From the NCBI RefSeq assembly GCF_033118175.1, contig NC_083712.1:8938956-9002955 (forward strand): a stretch of 64,000 nucleotides of DNA. The letters run 5' to 3'. The position numbers and the translations under genes are program-made. The notes below the pieces were generated by a model. The model did not search any database and was not told the DNA's origin. It saw only the letters and a list, made by a program, of their open reading frames with translations. This DNA is from Dama dama (taxonomy: Eukaryota; Chordata; Mammalia; Artiodactyla; Cervidae). Positions 11,357-22,910 of this stretch are shown here, piece by piece. Every line of letters starts with the position of its first letter. Positions within the stretch are counted from its first letter, which is position 1.

Positions 11357-12404
11357 TTGAAATGTGAAAACCGATTCTATTCACAGGGCCAAAGAATGAA
11401 TTCTGCAAACTCGCAAACTCTCACACAGGTAAAGTTTATTTTTAAAGGCTAGAGATGCAAAGCTCTCAACGTAGACTCTGAGAGGGAGTGAAGGGCCCCA
11501 AAAGGCGGGCATTACAGCAGTTTTATATCTTTACTAGAATTGATCTGTATAATTTTGATTGGCTTGTGACTTTAATGTGTGTCATTTTTGACCATCAGTT
11601 TGAATGCCACAGTGCCCAGTTTGTCATTTTTATGGCTTTTTTGGACCCTCAGTTTCTCAGTTTCTGCAGACATTGCAACACCATCGCTTGACCTTTTCTC
11701 TAGACCCCAGGCCATTATTTAGGAACCAAATATATGTTTAAGAGCTAATGGTCTTCTTGGACTCTTTTTCCCCTTGAGAAACTGGACAGCAGTTTATGAT
11801 TGTCTTGTCCTGGTGTTGTAGGAGGGGGGCCCCCTCCAAGGCCCCAAGAGTGGGCTCTTGTCTAACACTTAGAAAAGAACTATCCGAGGAGACACGTGTT
11901 GACAAAACCAGAGACTTTATTGGAAGAGGGCGCCCGGGCAGAGAGCAGCAGGGTGGGGGAAACCAGGAGACCCACTCTGCCACGTGGCTCCCAGTCTTGG
12001 TTATGGTGATGGGTTAGTTTCCGGGTTGTCTTTGGTCAGTCATTCTGACTGGTGACGCACACATCGCTCAGCCAACACGGATGCTAGTGAGAGGGATTCT
12101 GGGAGGTGGACGGACACGCGCTGTCTCTTTTTGACCTTTCCCGAACTCTTCTGGTTGGTGGTGGCTTATTAGTTCCTTACCAGGACCTCCTGTCATAAAA
12201 CAAGTCATGCAAGTGGTTACTAGAGAGCCTGGCCAGGGTGTGCTTCCCCTAACAAATGTTTTATGACCCTCCAGACCAGGGAGGCATTCCTCTGAATGCC
12301 TAGAAATTAGAACAATGGGTAAGATGCTTACTTAAGAAGAGAAAAAATATTGAAATTAAAAAGGAACCGAGGTCTCATAGTCTTATACTGTCTAGCAATT
12401 TCTG
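11357..12404 (-). mobile_element. LTR-like insertion, unnamed
   Basis: About 1 kb present here but absent from the paralogous copy at 24,600. It contains gagactttattggaag near 11,911-11,925 (AATAAA on the minus strand) and GC-rich LTR-like sequence. The open frames in it are short and carry no domain. I infer one or two leftward-pointing LTR remnants. Confidence 0.45.
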
Positions 12405-12562
12405 CCTCAGTGTCACCTAATTATTTCCATATCTACTGTATTTTTACTTTAACTGTAAATTTTTTCTTAATAGTCAAAGTGGCTGTCACCATCAATGATG
12501 TTAGTGTTTCTCTAGGTATGGGAAGATATAAGAATCAGGGCTCATAAAAATCTCCTCCCAAA
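12405..12562. repeat. Paralogous repeat segment, left copy, second part
   Basis: Homology with the right copy resumes (gttagtgtttctctaggtat at 12,500 and 24,718) and ends at the shared ctcataaaaatctcctccc. Confidence 0.7.
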
Positions 12563-12692
12563 ACTGCCCACTTGACTTCACATTTCAGGATGTCTGGCTC
12601 TAAGTGAGTGACCACACCATCGTGGTTATCTGGGTCATGAAGATCTTTTCTGTACAGTTCTTCTGTGTATTCTTGCCACCTCTTTCTAAGGT
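12563..12692 (-). mobile_element. BovB internal fragment
   Basis: Antisense BovB from the region between endonuclease and RT. It aligns with 17,521-17,640 (cacttgacttcacatt, then gtgtattcttgccacctctt). Confidence 0.85.
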
Positions 12693-13030
12693 CATAAAGT
12701 TATAAATCATGTTTATCAGTAAATTCAGTCTCATGTAATTGAACTTTACTTTTAATGGCATGCCTATATTAATTAGATCAGCAAGCTTAAACAATACTAC
12801 TATCAACTTAATATAGAATATTTCCCAGTCCACATGAACCTGACAGTCATTTGGTCAGTTTCTTTAACTATACAAGCTTTGGTCTTTAGGGGGGAGTTTA
12901 GAAGGATTTTTCTTTTTGTTCCCTGTGTTTTACCTACTTTTATATAAAAGGCTCTGTGATCCCCAGAGTTGGGTAAAGAAAAGGAAGTCAGGCCCTTTTT
13001 CCTTCTGGGAGGATTAGAGCTGGGATTAGA
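12693..13030. repeat. AT-rich retroviral-family interior
   Basis: Resembles 7180-7350 and 25,630-25,720 (aagtcaggcccttt, tcataaagttata). Non-coding here. Confidence 0.45.
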
Positions 13031-13159
13031 GCAATGAGCTCAGCTTTCGGTGCAGAGGGGGCTGCGGCCTCAGTCACCGGTTGCTCCATAGCTACTGCCC
13101 ACCGCTGACCCTCCCCCCCAGAATCACCGCCGTCAGAAACAGGTCCCAGCCAGCCTTGC

Positions 13160-13860
13160 TCAGGGGCCTATCTGACAGACCCAGTCAACCAAGGTGGACA
13201 GTCTCCAAACCTCCAGGTGTCTTGGAGGGCCTCCTGCCCAGGGAGTGAGGAAGCAGGGAGAAGGGAGGAAGGACTGCTCACTCTGTGGTGATACTGGGGG
13301 TTGTCCTGGCCCATGCACACGCGGGTCATTTCCAGACATGAGACCAAATGAGAAGAGAATGCAGTATATTAGGATGGGAGGCACTGTTGGAACAGGGGGC
13401 CAGCTCGAGGGAGAGCAGAGCCCTTTCACAGATGAGTAGCCACGTTTTACGGCCTCAAGACAGAGAAAATCCCTACTGGAAGGGCGGCAGTAGGTGATTG
13501 GTTAGGATGTTACAGGGCGGGCTTCCCTGGTGGCTGGAATGGTGAAGAATCCGCCTGCAGTGCGGGAGACCTGGGTTCAATCCCTGGGTTGCGAATATCC
13601 CCTGGAGGAAAGTATGGCAACCCACTCCAGTTTTCTTGCTTGGAGAGCCCCCATGGATAGAAGCCTGGTGGGCTACAGCCCATGGGGTTGCAAATAATCA
13701 GATACAACTGAGCAGCTAGGCGCAGCACAGCGCAGGGTGGATAGCAGGTGGGTGTTTTACCTAATGTGGGATCAGGGAGCTGGAGGCTCGTGGCAACGGT
13801 TGCTATGGGGCTTGGTCAGTTACAGAGATTTTTATCCTGTGACCTTGATACAGGGCTCCA
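13160..13860 (-). mobile_element. LTR remnant, family A copy 2
   Basis: Shares the family A core with 3434-4040 and 31,360-31,740 (cctcaagacagagaaaatcc; taggtgattggttaggatgt against taggtgattgcc...taggatgt). It is interrupted by a Bov-tA at 13,521. The adjacent RT remnant on the same strand makes a retroviral origin likely. Confidence 0.5.
13521..13731 (+). mobile_element. Bov-tA SINE
   Basis: Full-length-looking SINE, from gcttccctggtggctggaat to caactgagcagctagg. It is nested in LTR family A with imperfect flanking repeats (acagggcgg and gcagggtgg). Confidence 0.88.
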
Positions 13861-14033
13861 CAGGGGTCATCAAGGAGGATCACCTGATATTTCCCCATCC
13901 TCCCTGAGGTCATCCAGTATCCACCACATTGTTCCAGCAGGACTAGGACTTTCTGTGGGACAGACACTGTGGCTGGCTGGCCCAAAGTGAACTTTACTGC
14001 CTCTTTTAGCAGTTCACAGGTGGCGACTACTGC

Positions 14034-14385
14034 TCATAAGCAGCAGGGCCGGCTGGCAACCCTGGTGTCCAGCTGCTTTGAAAGATAAGCTACTGGTCGG
14101 GGATTCTCTCCCACCATGCCCTGGTCCAGTCCCTGCTTCTCCTGCACATACAATTTGAATTCTTTCTGGAGCTCAGGCAAGCTGAGGGCCATTTCAGTCA
14201 TGAGCTTCAGCTTCAGAGTCTCATAAGCCTTTTGGCAATCTCCCATTCAAACCAAAGGTTCAGAATCTGTACCTTTCAAAGCATGGTGTAATGGCTTTGC
14301 AATTAGCCCAAAGTTGGGGTATCCATATGTGACAAAATCCTGCAGTTCCGAGGAAAACCCAGTTTGGGCAGCTTTTTGGCCTGTG
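14034..14385 (-). pseudogene. Endogenous retrovirus RT/RNase H junction remnant
   Basis: A minus-strand 70-codon piece (14,034-14,246), extended upstream to about 14,385, reads as the end of retroviral reverse transcriptase running into RNase H. Recognisable stretches are QKAYETLKLKL and RPVAYLSKQLD. An equivalent fragment is at 60,640-60,950. It is broken on both sides and inactive; assignment to a class I-like element is inference from its resemblance. Confidence 0.75.
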
Positions 14386-14632
14386 CTCTAGATTTAATAA
14401 TTAGTTAGTTTCTCTAATTTTAAATCAGTCATTTGGCCACCACTAAATTATAAAAAGACCTCTTATAAACCTGACACAAACACACAAAATAACTACTTAG
14501 GAAGATCAGATAGAACATTTACATCTCAAAGACACCTAGAAATGTAAGTTTAAAAAGAAAAAAGTAATTTTCACCCTAAGAGGTCTTAAAAGAGTTTCCT
14601 CAAAAAAATTTTTTTAATGTTTGTGATCATCT
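14386..14632. repeat. AT-rich repeat
   Basis: Second copy of the 10,130-10,400 sequence. No coding content. Confidence 0.55.
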
Positions 14633-15575
14633 TTGTTGTTATTCAGTCATTAAATTCTGTATGACTCTTTGCAACTCCATGGACTGTAGCATGCCAGGCT
14701 TCCCTGTCCATCACCAGCTCCCGGAGTTTGCTCAAACTCATGTCTGTTGAGTCGGTGATGCCATCCAACCATCTCATCCTCTGTCGTACCCTTCTCCTCC
14801 TGCCTTCAGTCTTTCCCAGCATCAGGGTCTTTTCTAATGAATGAGTCATTTCGTTGCATCAGGTGGCCAAAGTACTGGAGCTTCAGCTTCATCATCAATC
14901 CTTCCAATGATGATGTCCTTGCTGTCCAAGAGATTCTTAAGAGTCTTCTCCAACACCCCAGTTCCAAAGCATTAATTCTTTGGCACTCAGTCTTCTTTAT
15001 GGTCCAACTCTCACATCCATACATAACACTGGTAAAACCATGGCCTTGATTAGACTGACCTTTGTTGGCAAAGTGATATCTCTGCTTTTTAATATGCTGT
15101 CTGGGTTTGTCATGTAGGCTTCCCTCATTGCTCAGTTGGTAAAGAATCTGTTTGCAATGCAGGAGACGCCAGTTCGATTCCTGGTTTGGGAAGATCCCCT
15201 AGAGAAGGAAATGACAACCCACTCCAGTATTCTTGCCTGGAGAATCCCATGGATAGAGGAGTCCATGGGGTCTCAAGAGAAATGTTTGTCATAGCTTTTC
15301 TTCCAAGGAGCAAGCGTCTTTTAATTTTGTGGCTACGACCACTGTCCACAGTGACTTTGGAGCCCAAGAAAATAAAATCAGCCATTGTTTCTACTTTTCC
15401 CCCATCTATTTGCCATGATGTGATGGCACAGTATTCCATGATCTTCGCTTTTTTAATGTTGCGCTTTAAGCCAGCTTTTTCACTCTCCTCTTTCACCTTC
15501 ATTAAGAGGCACTTTAGTTCCTCTTCACTTTCTACCATTAAAGAGGCATCATCTTCAATTTCCCATTAAGTGACT
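14633..15575 (-). mobile_element. BovB LINE, 3' part, disrupted by a SINE
   Basis: Antisense 3' end of BovB, including decayed ESWTIKK, NNNKKAKIM-like and FIFLGSK coding stretches in several frames. A Bov-tA splits it at 15,114-15,283. Ends near 15,575. Confidence 0.9.
15105..15292 (+). mobile_element. Bov-tA SINE nested in BovB, with TSD
   Basis: The element at 15,114-15,283 (ggcttccctcattgctcagt to ggggtctcaagagaa) lies between direct repeats gtttgtcat at 15,105-15,113 and 15,284-15,292, which are BovB sequence. Confidence 0.9.
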
Positions 15576-15578
15576 ACT

Positions 15579-15798
15579 CATCGTAACTGATTTGGGATGC
15601 TTGCTGCAGTCAGCAGCAGTGAGCAGCAGCTGGAAGCAAGGTCTTAGTTTCCCAGACCGGGAGTCCTAACTGTAAGGCGAGTGCAGAGAAAAAGACAGCG
15701 AGCCAGGCAGTCAAGCAAAAACAGGAAATTTATTAGAGGGAAAAGAGAGGGTGACTGGCTCTTCAGGAGAACCAGTGTTCTCCCTTTCTGACAGAGTC
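15579..15798 (-). mobile_element. LTR family B fragment
   Basis: Starts tgatttgggatgc like copy 1 at 7716 and shares ggaagcaaggtcttagtttc. Beyond 15,680 it diverges but still contains gaaatttattagag, an antisense AATAAA. Confidence 0.5.
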
Positions 15799-16279
15799 CT
15801 TCAGTTCACTTCAGTCGCTTAGTCATGTCCAACTCTTTGTGACCCCATGAACTGCAGCACTCCAGGCCTCCCTATCCATTACCAACTCCCAAAGTTTACT
15901 CAAACTCATGTCCATTGAGTCAGTGATGCCATCCAACGATCTCATCCTCTGTCATGACCTTCTCCTCCCGCCTTCAATCTTTCCCAGCGTCAGGGTCTTT
16001 TCCAAGGAGTCAGTTCTTTGAATGAGGTGGCCAAAGTATTGGAGTTTCAGCTTCAACATCAGTCCTTCCAATGAACACCCAGGACTGATCTCCTTTAGGA
16101 TGGACTGGTTGGATCTCCTTGCAGTCCAAGGGACTCTCAAGAGTCTTCTCCAACACCACAGTTCAAAAGTATTAATTCTTCTGCACTCAGCTTTCTTTAT
16201 AGTCCAACTCTCACATCCATATATGACTACTGGAAAAACCTTAGCTTTGACTAGATGGACCTTTGTTGGCAAAGTAGCA

Positions 16280-16494
16280 TCTTTGCTTTTTATTTTTTTT
16301 TTTTTATTATTATTATTTTTTTTTCCAGTGGGTTTTGTCATACATTGATATGAATCAGCCATGGATTTACATGTATTCCCAATCCCGATCCCCCCTCCCA
16401 CCTCCCTCTCCACCCGATTCCTCTGGGTCTTCCCAGTGCACCAGGCCGGGGCACTTGTCTCGTGCATCCCACCTGGGCTCGTCTTTGCTTTTTA
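16280..16494 (-). mobile_element. L1 3' end nested in BovB, with TSD
   Basis: 16,293-16,481 is an antisense ruminant L1 3' end with its poly(A) seen as a T-rich tract on the left. It contains catacattgatatgaatcagc and caccaggccggggcacttg. Direct repeats tctttgcttttta lie at 16,280-16,292 and 16,482-16,494. Confidence 0.9.
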
Positions 16495-16940
16495 ATATGC
16501 TGTCTAGGTTGGTCATAATTTTCCTTCCAAGGAGTAAGCATCTTTTGATTTTATGGCTGCAGTCACCATCTGCAGTGATTTTGGAGCCCAAGAAAATAAA
16601 GTCTGCCACTGTTTCCACTGTTTCCCCATCTGTTTGCCATGAAGTGTGAATGTGGACTGGATGCCATGATCTTAGTTTTCTGAATGTTGAGCTTTAAACC
16701 AACTTTTTCACTCTCCTCTTTCACTTTCATCAAGAGGCCCTTTAGTTCTTCACTTTCTGCCTTAAGGGTGGTGTCATCTGCATATCTGAGGTTATTGGTA
16801 TTTCTCCCAGAAATCTTGGTTCCAGCTTGTGGTTCTTCCAGCCCAGTGTTTCTCATGATGTACTCTGCGTATAAGTTAAATAAGTATGGACAATATATAG
16901 CCTTGGCGTACTCCTTTTCCTATTTGGAACTAGTCTGTTG

Positions 16941-16986
16941 TTCCATGTCCAGTTCTTTTTTTTTTTTTTTTTCCATGTCCAGTTCT
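16941..16986 (-). mobile_element. Tail-only retrotransposition product
   Basis: A run of 14 T (16,957-16,970) is bracketed by identical 16-bp repeats ttccatgtccagttct at 16,941-16,956 and 16,971-16,986. The flanking sequence is BovB, and other BovB copies here have the 16-mer only once. This is what L1-type target-primed insertion of a poly(A) tail alone leaves behind. Confidence 0.8.
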
Positions 16987-18440
16987 AACCGTTGCTTCCT
17001 GACCTGCATACAGATTTCTCAAGAGGCAGGTCAGGTGGTCTGGTACGCCCATCTCTTTCAGAATTTTCCAGTTTATTGTGATCCACACAGTCAAAGGCTT
17101 TGACATAGTCAATAAAGCAAAAATAGTTGTTTTTCTGGAATTCTCTTGCTTTCTCAATGATCCAGCGGATGTTGGCAATTTGATATCTGGATCCTCTGCC
17201 TTTTCTAAAACCAGATTGTACATCTAGAAGTTCACAGTTCACCTATTGTTGAAGCCTGGCTTGGATAATTTTGAGCATTGCTTTACTAGTGTGTGAGATG
17301 AGGGCAATTGTGAGGTAGTTTGAACATTCTTTGGCATTGCCTTTCTTAGGGATTGGAATGAAAATTGACCTTTTCCAGTCCTGTGGCCACTGGTGAGTTT
17401 TCCAAATGTGCTGGCATATTGAGTGCACCACTTTCACAGCATCATCTTTTAGGATTTGAAATAGTTCAACTGGAATTCCATCACATCCACTAGCCTGTTC
17501 GTAGTAATGCTTTTTAAGGCCCACTTGACTTCACATTCCAGGATGTCTGGCTCTAAGTGAGTTATCACACCATCATGATTATCTGGGTCGTGAAGATCTT
17601 TTTTATACAGTTCTTCTGTGTATTCTTGCCACCTCTTCTTAATATCTTCTGCTTCTGTTAGGTCCATACCATTTCTGTCCTTTATTGAGCCCATCTTTGC
17701 ATGAAATGTTCCCTTGGTATCTCTAATTTTCTTGAAGAGATCTCTAGTCTTTCCCATTCTATTGTTTTCCTCTATTTCTTTGCACTGATCACTGAGCGAG
17801 GCTTTCTTATCTCTCCTTGCTATTCTTTGGAACTCTTCACTCAAATGGGTATATCTTTCCTTTTCTCCATTGCTTTTCACTTCTCTTTTTTTTCACAGGT
17901 ATTTGTAAGGCCTCCTCAAACAGCCATTTTGCTTTTTTGCATTTCTTTTTCTTGGGGATGGTCTTGATCCTTGTCTCCTGTACAATGTCAGGAACCTCCA
18001 TCCATAGTTTATCAGGTACCCTTGTCTATTGGATCTAGTCCCTTAAGTCTATTTCTCACTTCCACTGTATAATTGTAAGGGATTTGATTTAGATCATACC
18101 TGAATGGTCTAGTGGTTTTCCCTACTTTCTTCAATTTAAGTCTGAATTTGGCAATAAGGAGTTCATGATCTGAGCCATAGTCAGCTCCCAGTCTTGTTTT
18201 TGCTGACTGTATAGAACTTCTCCATCTTTGCAAAGAATATAATCAATCTGATTTTGGTGTTGACCATCTGGTGATGTCCATGTGTAGAGTCTTCTCTTGT
18301 GTTGTTGAAAGAGGGCATTTGCTATGACTGGTGTGTTCTCTTGGCAAAACTCTATTAGCCTTTGCCCTGCCTCATTCTGTATTCCAAGGCCAAATTTGTC
18401 TGTTTCTTGACTTCCTACTTTTGCATTCCAGTCCCCTATA

Positions 18441-18635
18441 TGGAGTCCTGCTTATACCCCACCAATAAAAAATTCTCTGAAGAGATGGTCACGTGGCCAG
18501 AGGTCTGAAATCTGATAGTCTTGCAGCTTTGAGAGGTTAGGCGCTAGTGAGATAACAGGATGCCGTTTGGGCAGTTTGGTCAGTCTGACAGATCACTGTG
18601 ATTTATTCTTTGCTTGTGACCCCATGTGGGCCCTG
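18441..18635. other. No gene seen
   Basis: Short interval between BovB and LTR family B with no recognised content. Confidence 0.4.
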
Positions 18636-18825
18636 TCACTAACCACTGGACCACAGGGGCCAGAAGTTAGGGCTAATGTCCCTAGCCTTGCCTGCCCATT
18701 CAAGAGGCAGAAGGTAAAGAGTAAAATGGAAAGTTTATTGAAAAGAAAAGTACATGCAGAATGGCACACTGGTGAGATTGCAGAGAGAGTTTCCCCTTTG
18801 GGAAGTTTAAATCCTTTATAAGGCG

Positions 18826-19310
18826 GCAGAGACATTACTTTGCCAACAAAGGGCTATCTAATCAAACCTATGGTTTTTCCAGGAGTCATGTATGGATGTG
18901 AGAGTTGGTCTTTAAAGAAAGCTGAGTGCCGAAGAATTGATGCTTTTGAACTGTGGTGTTGGAGCAGACTCTTGAGAGTCCCTTGGACTGCAAGGAGATC
19001 CAACCAGTCCACCCTAGAGGAAATCAGTCCTGAATATTTATTGGAAGGACTAATGTTGAAGCTGAAACTCCAATACTTTGGCCACCTGATGCAAAGAACT
19101 GACTCATTTGAAAACACCCTGATGCTGGGAAAGATTAGGGCAGGAGGAGAAGGGGATGACAGAGGATGAGATGATTGGATGGCATCGCTGACTCAATGGA
19201 CATGAGTCAGAGCAAGCTCCAGGAGTTGGTGATGGACAGGGAGGCCTGGATGCTACAGTCCATTGGGTCACAAAGTGTCAGACAGGATTGAGTGATTGAA
19301 CTGAACTGAA
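18826..19310 (+). mobile_element. BovB 3' end, sense
   Basis: 5'-truncated BovB inserted in LTR family B. A 109-codon frame (18,840-19,169) keeps CESWSLKKAECRRIDAFELW and the following conserved C-terminal segment. It ends at ttgaactgaactgaag. Confidence 0.92.
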
Positions 19311-19496
19311 GGGAACAGAAAAAAGTCCTTTCTGGGTCTTTGTCTTCCCTCAGGTCAATCACCTTGCTTTGTTCCCGCCTCCGCCCCACCCCCTGCCATT
19401 AACTTGTCTCAGGACCTTCCCCTGGGGTGAGCACGCACACCTTAGACAAGATGGATCTTTGAAGTGAAGGCTTCAGGGAGGAGCAGGACTCATGAA

Positions 19497-19552
19497 AGTA
19501 AAGTGGAAGTGAAAGTCGCTCAGTCGTGTCCGACTTTTTGCAACCCCATGGA
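19497..19552 (-). mobile_element. Bov-tA terminal fragment
   Basis: About 55 bp of SINE end, with gaaagtcgctcagtcgtgtc and aaccccatgg. Antisense. Confidence 0.75.
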
Positions 19553-19828
19553 ATTATCCTCTGACTTGGACTCCAAGGAGCCGTTCTGCACTGTGTAGGA
19601 TCTGTAGTGTCTCGCTTATCCTAAAATGGAGTAAGAGGAGATCCCTTAATCCTTTACTCACACAAGATGTTGCCTCCTCTTTGTCCTTTCCTTGACTATT
19701 ACAGTAAGGTGTTTACAAGAGACAAAGACTGGCTATTTACCCTTATTCTGTTGTTACTTCCATTTCGGATGGCAGACAGGCGGCTGGTTGTAAATTCCTC
19801 AACTGTAGCCCACCTATCTCTTGCCGCA

Positions 19829-20017
19829 AGAAATGCAAAGAGGGGACTTCCCTGGTGGTCCAGTGGTTAAGAATTTGCTTTCCATTGCAAGCGGCGCGAG
19901 TTCACTCCCTGGTCAGGGAGCTAAGATTCCACATACCCTGCAGCCAAAAGAACAAAAGCAATATTGTAATAAATTCAATAAAGACTTTAAAAAAAAAAAA
20001 AAAGAAATGCAAAGAGG
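19829..20017 (+). mobile_element. CHR-type tRNA-derived SINE with TSD
   Basis: The element at 19,844-20,002 begins ggacttccctggtggtccag and ends in poly(A). It is flanked by perfect 15-bp repeats agaaatgcaaagagg at 19,829-19,843 and 20,003-20,017. The copy 1 LTR at about 8380 shows the empty site (ggaaatgcaaagaggagg). Confidence 0.95.
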
Positions 20018-20059
20018 AGGCTGGCTGTTTGTAAATGTCCAAGCTGAGCCCATTTATCT

Positions 20060-20700
20060 TCAACCTCAGGTCAACCAGTCACTGAGGATTTTCCCTAGGG
20101 CACTCTGAGATGGAATCTCAGAGAAAGCGCCTCCCATTGTAGTTCAAGCAGTTTGTGTCAGAAGTCTGCAGCACAAGCCAAAGGAAACAGAACAAATCAG
20201 ACCCCGCTCGTAGGAAGTCACAGAAGACAAAGCGGGTGGTGAAGAGATGCCAGAAATTCAAACACCAAATGCCAAGACTGCCCCAGACGGGACTTCCAAG
20301 TCTCACTGAGCCTGTGACCCTTTTCCAAAGCAGCACTTTACCAACAGGCCCCCCACTTCCATAGCGAAAAACCCCCAAACTGAAACTGCATCAGTTTCCT
20401 GCAAAGGAAAATGTCAAGAGGCCTTGAGGTGTACTTTAGGGGATTTAAGAAAATGCTAGCAGGTGACGCCCTCTCTGATCCTCCAATATTTGGTGTTTCT
20501 CAGAGTGGAAGTTAAGGTGGAGTGGACAAGAGGAGAAAAAGTGCTCTCAAGGCAAAAGAAGCCTTGGCAGCTGCAAAGGGCAGCCTCTGCCCTGTTCTCC
20601 GCAGTCCCGGGGCTCCCCGGCTGAGTCAGCAGGCAGGCTGGAGCCCCTGGCTGCTGTTAGGGCCACCTGCCGGCAACCAGATTACGGACAGGACCCCACA
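20060..20700. repeat. Repeat-derived, no gene
   Basis: 20,285-20,385 resembles 29,970-30,060 (gacttccaagtc, cccaaagcagtactttac). The rest is unassigned. No exon signature. Confidence 0.4.
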
Positions 20701-20719
20701 ATGATTGCCGCCCAAAATC

Positions 20720-21480
20720 TGGTCTTTCTCTGCCCAGTGAAGCCAAGTGAAAAATACGGAGACCGAGTCTGGCGGAAACAGAAAGCTGGCTTCAATTCCC
20801 AGCCGGTGGAGAGGAGCACACAGCAGGGTCCTGCCTCAGGAACTGTGCCCCCCACCCCCCAGGAGGAGTCCAGGGCTTATGGAAGATGGGGGCTCGCACA
20901 GGAGATGGGGGGATCAAAGGGGATGGGGTCCTGATTTCTTCCTCTTGCATTGTTTCAAAGACAGTCAGAAACTGGCATCAGTAACCCAATAACTGAGTCT
21001 GGCAGTTAGGTGGTGGCTCTGAGACCTCCTTTCTGGTATGTAACCGCAAGGGGAAGGGTGCTGTAAGTGCAAACACCGGATGGGGTGTTATTTAGCACAG
21101 AGTCAAAGAAAGATAGGTGTGAATTTTAGCTCCTGCTGACCTAGAGGGCAGGAGTGAAGTGAAGTCGCTCAGTCGTGTCCGACTCTTTGCGACCCCATGG
21201 ACTGCAGCCCACCAGGCTCTCTGTCCATGGGATTCTCCAGGCAAGAGGACTGGAGTGGGTTGCCATTTCCTTCTCCAAGGAGGCAGAAAAGCAAACTTAG
21301 TTTCAGACATTCAGAGTCAGGAGCAGTTAAAGGAAAAGAAACAACTAGAAGTGTTCAGGCCTGCGCAGTGTTCTCTTTATCTTGTTTGCTCTCAGGAAAG
21401 GAAAGAGAAAAGCTCCTTCCTCTTTTTCTCCTTCTCACTGAAACCCTTTCTGCTCACAGCCATCTGACCTTTTCCTCTCC
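20720..21480. mobile_element. LTR-like repeat, family C copy 1
   Basis: Shares order and blocks with 22,140-22,910 and 29,930-30,460: agcacagagtcaaag (21,095), tcaggcctgc, then tttgctctcaggaaa. A Bov-tA is inserted at 21,156. Orientation uncertain. Family not named. Confidence 0.5.
21156..21283 (-). mobile_element. Bov-tA SINE, partial
   Basis: Antisense SINE: agtcgctcagtcgtgtccga, then ggactgcagcccaccaggct, then gggttgccatttccttctcc. The tRNA-like head is missing. Confidence 0.9.
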
Positions 21481-22140
21481 TTCTGTCTCGAACTCCAAAC
21501 AAAGGGAGCTGTCTGCAAAGGAAGCCCATGAGGCCAAGATGGGGAGAGGCGGGGCCCCTTGCCGTCCGCAGAGGAGGGTGCAGGACGACAGGCAGAATCA
21601 GCCTCCTCTCCCGGGCAGACTGCAAAGGGCCCCACTTTCTGAAGCAGCAGAAATCACCTCCGCCCTCCCTGTCCGCTGCGGTGGGCACACAGGAGCCGCC
21701 CCCTCCCTGACCTGGGGGCCGGCCCGCAGCAGGCAGGGCCTCCCGGCCCCCGGCGTGTGACCGTGAGTCATGTGTCTGCTGACAGCTCAGAATTAGCCGG
21801 AGGGGAACATGCCTTCCCTGCAGACCTGCCTGGTTACCCAGCTGGGTGCATGGGCCCTGGCGCTCGCAGCAACCCACAGCATCGTGCTCATTATTAAATT
21901 ATTTTCAGAGAAAACTTCAAGGGTCCTGGGAGTCGACTTAAATGTATGTGAGCTCGGTACAGGCCAATGGTGGGGTGCGGCTGTGAAATGTCCCAAAGGC
22001 GCAGCCACGCAGCCCTGACGCTTCTCAAGTTGGTCACACGTGTGAGTGTGACACTCAGGGTGCAGCTGGTCTCCTGGCGCCAAAGCTTTGCTCTCAGCAT
22101 CATCTAGTGATGAGTACGATGCCGCCAACATCTTGGCCTT
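21480..22140. other. No gene seen between two family C repeats
   Basis: GC-rich, low in recognisable repeats. Open frames on both strands overlap and show no domain. It could be unique sequence or the interior of a retroelement bounded by the two family C copies. Confidence 0.4.
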
Positions 22141-22910
22141 GTCTGCTCGCCGAAGCAGAATGAAAAATCCAGAGACAGAGTTTGGAGGAGACAGAAAGGT
22201 GGCTTTAGTCCCCAGCCGGCAGACGGGAGACTCAGCAGGCACATGTCCTCAGGAGCTGTGGCCCGCTCCATGAGGAGTCTGGGGGATCATACAGATGAGG
22301 GCGCGCGGTCAGGGGGCCGTGATGAAGATCAGTGGCGTAAGGATCTTGTGTTCCTTCTCCTCTGGCATTGTTTCTTGCAGGGTCCCGGGCTGGTGTCAGG
22401 TAGGTGGGGACTGGGTCTGGAAGTCTGGCAACCCGGTAGCTGAATCCATTGGCTTTTGTGTAATGTACCATGGCCTTCCTTCTGTAACGCAAAAAGAGAG
22501 AAACTTCGAGGGGAGGTCTGAGAAGAGTGTGCCAGATAAAGGTAAAGGTGAGTACCAGATATAGGATGTAATTAGCATAGAGTCAAAGGATGATGGGTGT
22601 AAAATGTAGCTCAAGCAGAGTTACAGTCCACAGACTAGGAACCTTCAATTCACCTGCAACACGGGAGAGCTGGGTCAGGAGACTCCCAGGGACGGAGGAG
22701 CCTGGCGGGCTACAGTTCATAGGGTCGCAGAGTCAGACACGACTGAGCTACTAAGCACACACAACTAAGTAAAAGCTAGGAGTGATCAGGCCTGCTGACT
22801 ATTCTCTGCATCTTCTTTGTGCTCAGGAAAAAAAGAAAAAGTCATTTCTCTCTCTCTCTCTCTCTTTTTTTTTTTTTCTGTTTCACTGCAACAAACTCCC
22901 CCCTGTCAGT
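22140..22910. mobile_element. LTR-like repeat, family C copy 2
   Basis: Anchors shared with the other copies: agcatagagtcaaagg (22,575) and aaagctaggagtgatcaggc (about 22,773). It contains a Bov-tA fragment and a (TC)n/(T)n tract (22,846-22,877). Confidence 0.5.
22640..22763 (+). mobile_element. Bov-tA SINE, internally deleted
   Basis: acgggagagctgggtcagg is followed directly by ggacggaggagcctggcggg and cagacacgactgagctacta. The middle of the consensus is missing. Confidence 0.8.

Larger units (their letters stand above)
15799..18440 (-). mobile_element. Long 5'-truncated BovB LINE
   Basis: The longest BovB of the window, antisense, about 2.4 kb after removing insertions. From right to left it holds the endonuclease C-terminus (18,012-18,233, with SDHELLIAKFRLK), the linker (17,449-17,880), RT (16,563-17,524, with NNLRYADDTT) and the conserved 3' end. 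Frameshifts and stops split ORF2 into at least six pieces, so it is dead. An L1 fragment (16,293) and a poly(T) insert (16,957) are nested in it. Confidence 0.93.
18636..20060 (-). mobile_element. LTR remnant, family B copy 2, heavily nested
   Basis: Homologous to 7715-8450 but split by a BovB (18,826-19,310), a short Bov-tA tail (about 19,497-19,552) and a CHR SINE (19,844-20,002). It includes gtttattgaaaag near 18,733-18,745 (antisense AATAAA). Confidence 0.6.
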
